A stretch of 64,000 nucleotides of DNA, taken from the NCBI RefSeq assembly GCF_001428565.1, contig NZ_LMIA01000010.1:857469-921468 (forward strand), read 5' to 3'. Below, one piece after another: positions 1 to 6,532 of the stretch. This DNA is from Nocardioides sp. Root190. Its GTDB lineage: Bacteria; Actinomycetota; Actinomycetes; Propionibacteriales; Nocardioidaceae. The notes beneath the pieces were generated by a model. It was given only the letters and a program-made list of their open reading frames with translations, ran no database searches and was not told the DNA's origin. The position numbers and the translations under genes are program-made. Every line of letters begins with the position of its first letter. The first letter of the stretch is position 1.

Positions 1-1
1 C

Positions 2-310
2 AACGTCGAGCTCGGCGGCATGCTCGCCTCCAACGGGTCCCACCTGGCGCACGCGCTCGACCGGGTCGCGCTCTTCGACAAGCGGGTGTGCCTCTGCACG
101 GCCTACCCCTCCCACCAGTTCTACGACCCGGACAAGGAGGAGGCCCAGCAGCACGTCCGGATCCTCGACCGGGTCCCCAACGAGCGGCAGTGGGTTCCTG
201 ACCGGATCTGTGAGTGCCGTGACTGCGGCAGGAAGTACCAGGTCGAGCAGGGCGAGTACCACTACACCTGGTGGAAGTGGACCGAGGTCGCAACCGACCG
301 GGACCGATGA
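2..310 (+). CDS. Unknown protein, 5' end outside the window
   Basis: The reading frame is open from the first bases and ends in TGA at 308-310, so this is probably the C-terminal 102 residues of a longer protein. An ATG at 20 exists but has no ribosome binding site before it. The tail holds a CxCxxCG cluster (CECRDCGRKYQVEQGEYHY) that could bind a metal, followed by a Trp-rich stretch (TWWKW). I do not recognise the family. It is followed after 55 bases by a reductase gene on the same strand. Confidence 0.6.
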   Translation, partial: NVELGGMLASNGSHLAHALDRVALFDKRVCLCTAYPSHQFYDPDKEEAQQHVRILDRVPNERQWVPDRICECRDCGRKYQVEQGEYHYTWWKWTEVATDRDR

Positions 311-365
311 GTCCGGCCGGTGCCGGCAGTCCACCCGACATGACCACGAGCACGAGGAGCGAGTG

Positions 366-932
366 ATGCGCAGGGTGACCTACTCGTTGGGCCAGTCACT
401 GGACGGCTTCACCATCGGACCCGACGGCCGCTTCGACTGGAACGCGCCCGACGAGGAGCTCTTCACCTTCACCACCGAGGAGGTGCGAGAGGTCGACGTC
501 CACCTGATGGGGCGTCGCCTCTACGAGGCGATGCTCTACTGGGAGCAGCCCGAGAACGCGGACTCGTTCGGCCCGCTGGAGCAGGAGTTCGCCAGGCTGT
601 GGCTGGCGCTGCCGAAGCTGGTCTTCTCGCGGACCCTGACGAGTGTCGAGGGCAGCAACGCGCAGCTCGCGACCGCCGGTCTCGCCGAGGAGATCGAGCG
701 CCTGCGTGCCGAACCGGGCGACGGCGTCATCGCGATCGGCGGTGCGACCCTCGCGACGGAGGCGGCGCGACTGGGCCTGGTCGACGAGTACCGGATGCGG
801 ATCCAGCCGGTCCTGGTCGGCGGCGGCCTGCCGTACTTCCCGCTGGACGAGCAGCGCGTCGACCTCGAGCTGCTCGAGACGCGCGTCTTCTCGCAGGTCG
901 TGCACCTGCGTTACCGGGTACGACGCGACTGA
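366..932 (+). CDS. Dihydrofolate reductase / RibD C-terminal family protein
   Basis: A 188-residue protein with the RibD-C/DHFR-like fold, a family of NADPH-dependent reductases that mostly have unknown substrates. Visible marks are the N-terminal strand ending in GQSLDGF, the HLMGRRLYE segment (about residue 50), and the IGGATLATEAARLGLVDE block followed by PVLVGGGLPYF, the usual cofactor-side signature. The ATG at 366 is chosen because GAGGAG precedes it and the family begins at this point; the longer open frame upstream has no family similarity. Cytoplasmic. A more distant relative lies at 34391. True dihydrofolate reductase activity is not implied. Confidence 0.85.
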   Translation: MRRVTYSLGQSLDGFTIGPDGRFDWNAPDEELFTFTTEEVREVDVHLMGRRLYEAMLYWEQPENADSFGPLEQEFARLWLALPKLVFSRTLTSVEGSNAQLATAGLAEEIERLRAEPGDGVIAIGGATLATEAARLGLVDEYRMRIQPVLVGGGLPYFPLDEQRVDLELLETRVFSQVVHLRYRVRRD

Positions 933-956
933 GTCCCGCTGGGTCGGGAGGGAGCG

Positions 957-1460
957 TCAGGACTCGTCGCCGAGGTGGTCCAGCAGGTCGTCGAGGCCCT
1001 CGAAGGACACGGACTCCACGCCCTCGATCTCGACCTCGATGTCCTCGAACCGGAGGTTCTCGTCGAGCTGGACCCGGATGATCCCGTCGGGGAACTGCAA
1101 CGGTGCGACGAAGGACAGCAGCACCGCGTCGACGAAGACCACCGACGAGGTGAGGGCGATGTCGTCGCGCAGGGCTGAGGAGACGAGACCGCTCTGGGAG
1201 CCGGCGGCCTCCTCGATCTCCCTGATCGTGTCGGTCAGCACCTGGTCCCACTGGTCGGCGGTGATCGCGAGGAAGGCCCTCACCTTCTCGACCAGGTCGG
1301 CGACGGGGACCTCGTCGCGGTCCTCGGTCTCCGGGTCGACGTTGACCATCACATCGGTGCCAGCGGCAGGCAGGGCGGCCATCCCGTAGACGAAGTCGTC
1401 CTCGGCGACCGGGTCCTGCAGCACGGTCGTCAGGGCGTTCACGAGCTGCTGGATCTCCAT
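957..1460 (-). CDS. Conserved hypothetical acidic protein
   Basis: A 167-residue, strongly acidic, soluble protein starting MEIQQLVNALT. It has no signal peptide, membrane segment or catalytic motif that I recognise. The middle contains alternating hydrophobic stretches (DIALTSSVVFVDAVLLSF) typical of a compact alpha/beta fold, and the C-terminus is almost wholly Asp/Glu/Leu. It lies 9 bases downstream of the APC permease on the same strand and could be cotranscribed with it. Function unknown; the frame is supported by codon bias and the clean start. Confidence 0.7.
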   Translation of the reverse strand: MEIQQLVNALTTVLQDPVAEDDFVYGMAALPAAGTDVMVNVDPETEDRDEVPVADLVEKVRAFLAITADQWDQVLTDTIREIEEAAGSQSGLVSSALRDDIALTSSVVFVDAVLLSFVAPLQFPDGIIRVQLDENLRFEDIEVEIEGVESVSFEGLDDLLDHLGDES

Positions 1461-1469
1461 GCAGCGAGC

Positions 1470-2864
1470 CTACTGGGCGGTCTCGGCACCTTCGCGCCGG
1501 CCGAAGAAGTGCTCGAGCAGGAACAGCACGCCACCGATGGCCAGCAGTCCGGCGCACCACACCACCGAGGTCGGGTCGTCCACGACGACGTACACGAGCA
1601 GCACGGCGTTGCCGACCAGGCCGAGGAAGAGCAGGGGACGGGGAGCGCGGAAGGTGCGCTCGGTCTCGTCGGAGCCGCTGAGCTTCAGCGCGGCCGCGAT
1701 GACGAGGAAGTAGATGAAGAGCAGCAGGACCACCGTCACCGTCGCCAGTCGTGCGATCAGGTCGATCCCGCCGCCGGCCTCCACGACCAGGGTGCCGATC
1801 ACCAGCAGCGCCGCCACGACCAGGCCGGAGAAGATCAGGCCGACCCAGGGGCTGCGACGGGTCGGGTGGAGCTTCGCGAACACACCGGGTACGACGTCCT
1901 CGCGCGCCATCCCGTAGAGGATGCGCGGCTGGGTCACCACGGCGACCAGCGTGGTGTTGGTGATCGCGATGCAGGCGATGACGGCGAACAGCGTGGTCAT
2001 GAAGGTCAGGGGCACCGGGATGATGTCGGCCTTGACGACCTCCAGCAGTGCAGCCTCGGACTTCGCGAGACCGGTCGCGCCGACGACGAGTGAGGCCGTC
2101 GCCGCGACGATCACGTAGATCAGGCCGGCGGCCAGCATGCCGCCGATGAGCGCGCGCGGGAAGGCGCGGTGCGGGTCGATGGTCTCCTCGGCGACGTTGG
2201 CGACGTTCTCGAAGCCGGTCATCGCGAAGAACGCCAGCGCGACCCCCGCCACGATCGCGAAGATCGGACTGGAGGTGGTCTCGAACTCGGTGAGCCTGCC
2301 GAAGTCGGCATCACCCTGGGCGACGTACCAGACGCCGATGATCATCACGATCACCAGACCGGAGATCTCCACGAAGGTCATCACCATGTTGATGACGACC
2401 GACTCGGTGATCCCGATGAAGTTCACGATGGTCAGGACCAGCAGGAAGAGCAGTGCGACCAGGAGCGCCGACGGGACGTCCCACAGCTCCAGGAAGTAGC
2501 GCGCGAACCCGACCGAGAGCGACCCGGCCGCGGCGAAGCTCGCCGAGAGGAAGGCCACCGTCACCAGGAAGGCGAGTGGTCGGTTGCCGAACGCCTTGTA
2601 GAGGTAGAGCGCGGCGCCCGCGGCCTGGGGGTACTTCGTCGCCAGCTCGGCGTAGGCGAGCCCGGTGATCGCGGCGACCGAGACCCCCACGGCGAAGGCG
2701 ATCCAGAACGCGCCGCCCACCTCGCCCGCCACGGAGCCGATCAGGACGTAGATGCCAGAGCCCAAGACATCGCCCAGGACGTAGAAGAACAGCAGTCGAC
2801 CGGTGATGCTGCGGGTCAGCTCGACCTCGGGACCGGTGCGATCCGCTGTGTGGGTGTCCGTCAT
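1470..2864 (-). CDS. APC-superfamily amino acid permease
   Basis: A 464-residue inner-membrane transporter with about 12 hydrophobic helices. The first helix has the APC hallmark LGDVLGSGIYVLIG, the unwound substrate-binding segment, and helix 6 has FFAMTGFENVANVAEE, also typical of amino acid/polyamine/organocation permeases. The ATG at 2864 follows GGAGG with 6-base spacing; the open frame continues upstream but without similarity. It is divergent from the ECF sigma factor at 2994, with about 130 bases between. The substrate cannot be read from sequence; amino acids or amines are likely. Confidence 0.9.
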   Translation of the reverse strand: MTDTHTADRTGPEVELTRSITGRLLFFYVLGDVLGSGIYVLIGSVAGEVGGAFWIAFAVGVSVAAITGLAYAELATKYPQAAGAALYLYKAFGNRPLAFLVTVAFLSASFAAAGSLSVGFARYFLELWDVPSALLVALLFLLVLTIVNFIGITESVVINMVMTFVEISGLVIVMIIGVWYVAQGDADFGRLTEFETTSSPIFAIVAGVALAFFAMTGFENVANVAEETIDPHRAFPRALIGGMLAAGLIYVIVAATASLVVGATGLAKSEAALLEVVKADIIPVPLTFMTTLFAVIACIAITNTTLVAVVTQPRILYGMAREDVVPGVFAKLHPTRRSPWVGLIFSGLVVAALLVIGTLVVEAGGGIDLIARLATVTVVLLLFIYFLVIAAALKLSGSDETERTFRAPRPLLFLGLVGNAVLLVYVVVDDPTSVVWCAGLLAIGGVLFLLEHFFGRREGAETAQ

Positions 2865-2874
2865 CGATGCCTCC

Positions 2875-2893
2875 GGGGGTGGACGTGACCCCC
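2875..2893. promoter_or_regulatory. Small inverted repeat in permease/sigma intergenic region
   Basis: GGGGGT and ACCCCC are separated by 7 bases just upstream of the permease start. It could be a short hairpin in the permease leader or an operator. With only 6-bp G/C arms, chance is a real possibility. Confidence 0.3.
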
Positions 2894-2993
2894 TTGGTCC
2901 CCGAAAAGCCGGATTCCATGAGCCCGAATGGTCACACCTGTCTCCTCGCCGACGTCGAAGGGCTGGGAGCAGTCGACATGGAAGGGTGAGGAC

Positions 2994-3833
2994 ATGGACC
3001 AGACCGAGGCGTTCGAGGCCGAGCGAGCCAGGCTCGTGGGCGTGGCGACACGGGTGCTCGGCGACGCCGCCGAGGCCCAGGACGTCGTCCAGCAGGCGTG
3101 GCTGCGGTTGAACGGCACCGACACGGTGATCGAGAACCTGGCGGCCTGGCTGACGACCGTGACGACCCGGCTCTGTCTCGACCGGCTCCGGGCGCGGACC
3201 CCGATCCCCGAGGCCGACCTCGACGCGGACCTCGACGAGCACGCCCCGGACCCTGCCGACGACGTCGTCCTGGCCGACACCGTCGGGATCGCCCTGCAGG
3301 TGGTGCTCGACCGGCTCAGCCCGGGCGAGCGGGTGGCGTTCGTGCTGCACGACAGCTTCGGCTTCGACTTCCCGACCATCGCTGCCGTGCTCGACACCAC
3401 CCCGGTCGCCGCCCGCAAGCTCGCCTCCCGTGCCCGCAGCAAGGTGGCCCAGCCCCGCTCCGAGGACCCGCTCGCCGACTGGGAGGTCGTCGACGCCTTC
3501 ATGGCGGCTGCCCGCGAGGGCGACTTCTCGCGGCTGGTCCAGCTGCTCGCACCCGACGCCGTCATCGCGGGCGACGAGGCCGCGGTGCTGATGGGGACGC
3601 CGGCCAGGATCGCCGGACAGCAGGAGATCGCGACCTTCTTCAACGGCGCCGCGCACTCCGCGCTGGCGGTGTACGTCGGTGATCGGGCCGGTTCCGCGTG
3701 GTTCGACCGTGGGCAGGCACGGGTGGTCTTCGACTTCACGATCGCCGACGGGATCGTGCAGCGCATCGACTTCCGTGCTGCCGCCGACGTGCTGGCCCAG
3801 GTCGCCCGCCGCAAGGGCGACGAGCGCCGCTGA
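2994..3833 (+). CDS. ECF sigma factor with C-terminal SnoaL/NTF2-like domain
   Basis: A 279-residue alternative sigma factor. Residues about 10-70 are sigma-70 region 2 (LGDAAEAQDVVQQAWLRL, then LAAWLTTVTTRLCLDRLR), residues about 100-150 region 4 (LSPGERVAFVLHDSFGFDF, then the helix-turn-helix around VAARKLASRARSKV). Residues about 165-275 form an NTF2-like domain ending VQRIDFRAAADVLAQV. This layout matches the SigJ/ECF41-like groups, in which the fused domain takes the place of a separate anti-sigma factor. No anti-sigma gene is adjacent. The ATG at 2994 follows GGGTGAGG. The APC permease diverges from it; the DUF1059-like gene follows. Confidence 0.88.
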   Translation: MDQTEAFEAERARLVGVATRVLGDAAEAQDVVQQAWLRLNGTDTVIENLAAWLTTVTTRLCLDRLRARTPIPEADLDADLDEHAPDPADDVVLADTVGIALQVVLDRLSPGERVAFVLHDSFGFDFPTIAAVLDTTPVAARKLASRARSKVAQPRSEDPLADWEVVDAFMAAAREGDFSRLVQLLAPDAVIAGDEAAVLMGTPARIAGQQEIATFFNGAAHSALAVYVGDRAGSAWFDRGQARVVFDFTIADGIVQRIDFRAAADVLAQVARRKGDERR

Positions 3834-3876
3834 CGCACTTGGGTGGAGAAAACCACGCACTTGGGTGGAGAAAACC
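3833..3876. repeat. 22-bp perfect tandem duplication after the sigma gene
   Basis: Two exact head-to-tail copies of a 22-base unit (3833-3854 and 3855-3876) start inside the sigma factor stop codon, with a partial third copy (GCGCACTT) at 3877-3884. Each unit reads ACGCACTT then GGGTGGAGAAAACC. The A-rich GGTGGAGAAAA is unusual in such GC-rich DNA. It could be a binding-site array, a small repeat family or a local slippage product. Confidence 0.75.
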
Positions 3877-3978
3877 GCGCACTTCGCGCTGAAGAAATCT
3901 TTCCGGAAGTGGTCACACCGACCCTCCGGCGTACGTCGACCAGACGTCACCCCACACGGAACGAGAGAGGACACACCC

Positions 3979-4215
3979 ATGAAGACCATGACCTGCCGCC
4001 AGTTCGGCGGCCCGTGCGACCAGGCCCACCGCGGCGAGAAGGCGGACGAGGTGATCGTCGCGCAGGACAAGCACCTCAAGGAGGTCGTCAAGGCCGGTGA
4101 CGAGGCGCACCAGGAGGCGCGTCAGGAGATGAGGTACCGCTGGCTGCACCCCAAGAAGTCGCTCGGTTGGTACAACGACATGAAGGCGACCTTCGCAGCC
4201 CTCCCGGAGGACTGA
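3979..4215 (+). CDS. Small DUF1059-like protein
   Basis: A 78-residue protein opening MKTMTCRQFGGPCDQAH, which resembles the start of DUF1059 small proteins (MKTMTC..LGG.CD). The rest is a charged helix (KADEVIVAQDKHLKEVVKAG) and a tail rich in Lys and Trp (RYRWLHPKKSLGWYNDMKA). The two conserved Cys may bind metal or sense redox state, but this is inference. The start follows AGAGAGG. It sits 145 bases after the ECF sigma factor and may be one of its targets; no experimental function is known to me. Confidence 0.75.
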   Translation: MKTMTCRQFGGPCDQAHRGEKADEVIVAQDKHLKEVVKAGDEAHQEARQEMRYRWLHPKKSLGWYNDMKATFAALPED

Positions 4216-4361
4216 GCAGATCGGCCCGGAGTGAGCGAATCGTCCTCTGAAGTGGTGATGGTGCGGGCGCGCCGACGGGCGTACGTTGGTCGGACGGGCC
4301 CGGCCGGGGCCCCCTCGGAAGCCTCGACCGGTGGGCCGCACCCATCCGCCGAGGAGGCAGC

Positions 4362-4748
4362 ATGTTGCAGGACAGCACGGTCATCGCGAACATCCCGGCA
4401 GCCGATCTCGATCGCGCTCGCCGCTTCTACGCCGACACCCTGGGGCTCACCCCGGTCGAGGAGAATCCCGGCGGTCTGACGTACCGGACCACGGGCGGCG
4501 CCGCGTTCTTCCTGTACGAGACCGAGTACGGCGGCAAGGCCGGTCACACGGTCGCGCACTTCGAGGTCGCCGACGCCGCCGCCGAGGTCGACGAGCTGCG
4601 GGCGAGGGGCGTGTCCTTCGAGCGCTACGAGATGCCGGGCGTGACCTGGGAGGGCGACGTCGCCGGGCTCGACGGCCTGGGCCACGCCGCCTGGTTCAAG
4701 GACAGCGAGGGCAACATCCTCTGTGTGGGCGACACGGTCACTGCCTGA
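4362..4748 (+). CDS. VOC-family (glyoxalase-like) protein
   Basis: A 128-residue vicinal-oxygen-chelate protein with two beta-alpha-beta-beta-beta modules: IANIPAADLDRARRFYADTLGL at residues 6-27 and the closing AAWFKDSEGNILCVGD near the C-terminus. Such proteins bind a divalent metal and act as lyases, dioxygenases or resistance proteins; the substrate is not readable here. GAGGAGGCAGC precedes the ATG. Its last 11 bases overlap the 3' end of the convergent SDR gene. Confidence 0.85.
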   Translation: MLQDSTVIANIPAADLDRARRFYADTLGLTPVEENPGGLTYRTTGGAAFFLYETEYGGKAGHTVAHFEVADAAAEVDELRARGVSFERYEMPGVTWEGDVAGLDGLGHAAWFKDSEGNILCVGDTVTA

Positions 4749-5427
4749 GGGCGCCGGTGGTCAGTGTCGGCAGTACGGCGTGCAGCTCGGCCGTGAGCTC
4801 GTCGGCGAGGACCTCGGTGTCGCCTGCTTCGAGGGCGTCCAGGATCCGGCGGACGATGTCCGCAGGCGCGGACTTGGCGACGTCGAGACCAGCGATCATC
4901 GGGGTGTCGACGTAGCCGAAGTGGGCTCCGAGGACCTGCGTCGACTGGCTGGCGAGCTCGGCCCGCAGGGCGTTGGTGATGCCCCAGAAGGCGGCCTTCG
5001 TCGGCGCATAGGCGCCGGGGGAGGTGAGCCAGCTCAGCAGGGAGTGGATGTCGATGACGGCTCCGCCGCCGCGGGCGGCGAGCATCGGGGCGAGGGCACG
5101 GGTCAGGGCCAGCGGTCCGAACACGTTGGTCTCGAACGTCGCCCGGATGTCGTCGAGGTCATCGGTCAGGAGCGAGCCGCCGCCCGATGCGCCGGCGTTG
5201 TTGAGCAGGAGGTCGACGTCGCTGGCCAGGGACGCAGCGGCCTCGATGTCCGCGGGGACGGTCACGTCGAGCAGCAGCGGCACGACTCGGGCGTCCTCCC
5301 AGTCGATCTCGCGCCGCGCGGCGGCGTACACCTTCGTCGCGCCGCGCTCCAGCAGCTGCCGGACGAACTCCGCGCCCAGGCCTCCGCCTGCACCGGTCAC
5401 CAGGGCCACGCGGCCGTCGATCTCCAT
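4738..5427 (-). CDS. SDR-family oxidoreductase
   Basis: A 229-residue short-chain dehydrogenase. The NAD(P) motif GAGGGLG is at about residue 14, LLLNNAGAS at about 74 and the YAPTK catalytic pair (YxxxK) at about 140, with the catalytic Ser in DIHSLLSW. The ATG at 5427 has AGAGGAG five bases upstream; an in-frame GTG at 5433 would overlap that site. It is divergent from the HxlR regulator at 5515 across an 87-base region with repeated TGAAGTCAGA, so it is probably that regulator's target. Likely a detoxifying or carbonyl-reducing enzyme; substrate unknown. Confidence 0.88.
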   Translation of the reverse strand: MEIDGRVALVTGAGGGLGAEFVRQLLERGATKVYAAARREIDWEDARVVPLLLDVTVPADIEAAASLASDVDLLLNNAGASGGGSLLTDDLDDIRATFETNVFGPLALTRALAPMLAARGGGAVIDIHSLLSWLTSPGAYAPTKAAFWGITNALRAELASQSTQVLGAHFGYVDTPMIAGLDVAKSAPADIVRRILDALEAGDTEVLADELTAELHAVLPTLTTGALRQ

Positions 5428-5436
5428 GCTCACTCC

Positions 5437-5496
5437 TCTGACTATTGTTTGCTGAAGTCAGACGCTACCTGATAACTTCGGCGGAGTGAAGTCAGA
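5437..5496. promoter_or_regulatory. Candidate operator between SDR and HxlR genes
   Basis: TCTGACT (5437-5443) and AGTCAGA (5456-5462) form a 7-bp inverted repeat. TGAAGTCAGA occurs twice in direct orientation (5453-5462 and 5487-5496), and ACTTC/GAAGT form another inversion (5475-5479, 5488-5492). This pattern of repeated half-sites fits binding by the HxlR dimer encoded alongside. Confidence 0.55.
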
Positions 5497-5514
5497 TCGG
5501 GAGTGAGGCAGATC

Positions 5515-5982
5515 ATGAAGCTCGAGGAGCGGCTCCAGGACCGGACGCAGTGGACCACCGCCGGACGCTGTCCGGTCGAGCGGGCGATGGGACTGGTGGG
5601 CTCGCGCAACGCGATGCTCGCCATGCGCGAGGCCTTCTACGGAACGACGCGCTTCGACGACTTCGCCGAGCGCGTCGGGATGTCCCCGGCCACGACGTCC
5701 TCGAACCTCAAGGCGCTCACGGAGGCCGGTCTGCTCGAACGCCGGCCCTACCGGGAGGCGGGCACGCGCACCCGTGACGAGTACGTCCTCACCGAGGCCG
5801 GCGTCGACCTGATGCCTGTCGTGCTCGCGCTCTTCGCCTGGGGCAGCAGGCACGCCGGCGAGACACCCGGCGTGGACGTGGTGCACGCCGGATGCGGTGA
5901 GGCCGTCGAGGTCCGTGCGACCTGCGCGGGTGGGCACCAGCTGGAATCGGACGACGTGGAGCTGCGGGTCCGCTCGCGCTGA
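5515..5982 (+). CDS. HxlR-family winged-helix regulator
   Basis: A 155-residue transcription regulator. The CPVERAMGLVGSRNAMLAMR segment (residues 17-36) is the HxlR signature, followed by the winged helix TRFDDFAERVGMSPATTSSN and LLERRPYREAGTRTRDEYVL. The tail holds three Cys (HAGCGEAVEVRATCAGGH) that could sense a thiol-reactive ligand. The ATG at 5515 is preferred over GTG 5503 because GAGG lies about 7 bases before it. It probably controls the divergent SDR and itself. Confidence 0.87.
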   Translation: MKLEERLQDRTQWTTAGRCPVERAMGLVGSRNAMLAMREAFYGTTRFDDFAERVGMSPATTSSNLKALTEAGLLERRPYREAGTRTRDEYVLTEAGVDLMPVVLALFAWGSRHAGETPGVDVVHAGCGEAVEVRATCAGGHQLESDDVELRVRSR

Positions 5983-5997
5983 CCGTTGGGGATGCGG

Positions 5998-6471
5998 CTA
6001 CTCGGGCGATGCCGCGGGTGGGTGGTCGATGACCGCCTCGACGCACTCGAGCGCGCCGCGCAGGTAGCGCTCGACGACGGCCCGCTCGGCGTCGGAGAAC
6101 TCCGCGTCGAGCCGGGCCAGGCCCTGGAACATCGGCAGCAGGTGACGCTGCATCTCGCCCCGGCCGGAGTCCGTGAGGTGCAGCTGGGTGCGCCTCCGGT
6201 CCGTCTGGTCGGCCACCCGGTCGAGGTGGCCCCGGCGGCTGAGGCGGTCGACGATCCCGGTGGCCGCGGCGCTGGTGACGTCCAGCTCGCGGGCGAGGGC
6301 GGCAGGTCCGGTCGGACCATGGCTCAGCTGCTCGAGGGTGGCGAGCTCGACCTCGCTGAGGCTCGCTCGACGTCCGACGACGTGACGCACCTTCACCCCG
6401 GCCTCCAGCAGGCTGCGCAGGGTCAGCAGGGTCGGCGACGCGTGCCACGGTCGCTCGGACAATTGTCTCAC
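5998..6471 (-). CDS. MarR-family transcription regulator
   Basis: A 157-residue MarR-type dimeric repressor: ELATLEQLSHGPTGPAALAR leads into the winged helix (VTSAAATGIVDRLSRRGHLD, then DRRRTQLHLT). The start is GTG 6471 or TTG 6460-6462; AGGTGA lies well placed for the TTG, so the true start is uncertain by three residues. It is divergent from the MMPL exporter at 6533 and shares with it an inverted repeat, the usual repressor/efflux pump arrangement. Confidence 0.87.
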   Translation of the reverse strand: MRQLSERPWHASPTLLTLRSLLEAGVKVRHVVGRRASLSEVELATLEQLSHGPTGPAALARELDVTSAAATGIVDRLSRRGHLDRVADQTDRRRTQLHLTDSGRGEMQRHLLPMFQGLARLDAEFSDAERAVVERYLRGALECVEAVIDHPPAASPE

Positions 6472-6478
6472 CTGCTTA

Positions 6479-6502
6479 ACTATCAAGTACCTTAAGGATA
6501 GT
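6479..6502. promoter_or_regulatory. Candidate MarR operator
   Basis: ACTATC (6479-6484) and GATAGT (6497-6502) are an exact inverted repeat around a 12-base centre holding CTTAAG. It is an AT-rich island between the divergent MarR and MMPL genes, just upstream of the regulator start, as expected for an autoregulated repressor site. Confidence 0.6.
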
Positions 6503-6532
6503 ACGTCGTTCCCCTCGCCGATGGAGTTTCCC

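Noticed and set aside
2169..2888. Open frame opposite the APC permease
   Set aside because: Highly charged low-complexity translation with no motif; permease motifs are on the other strand.
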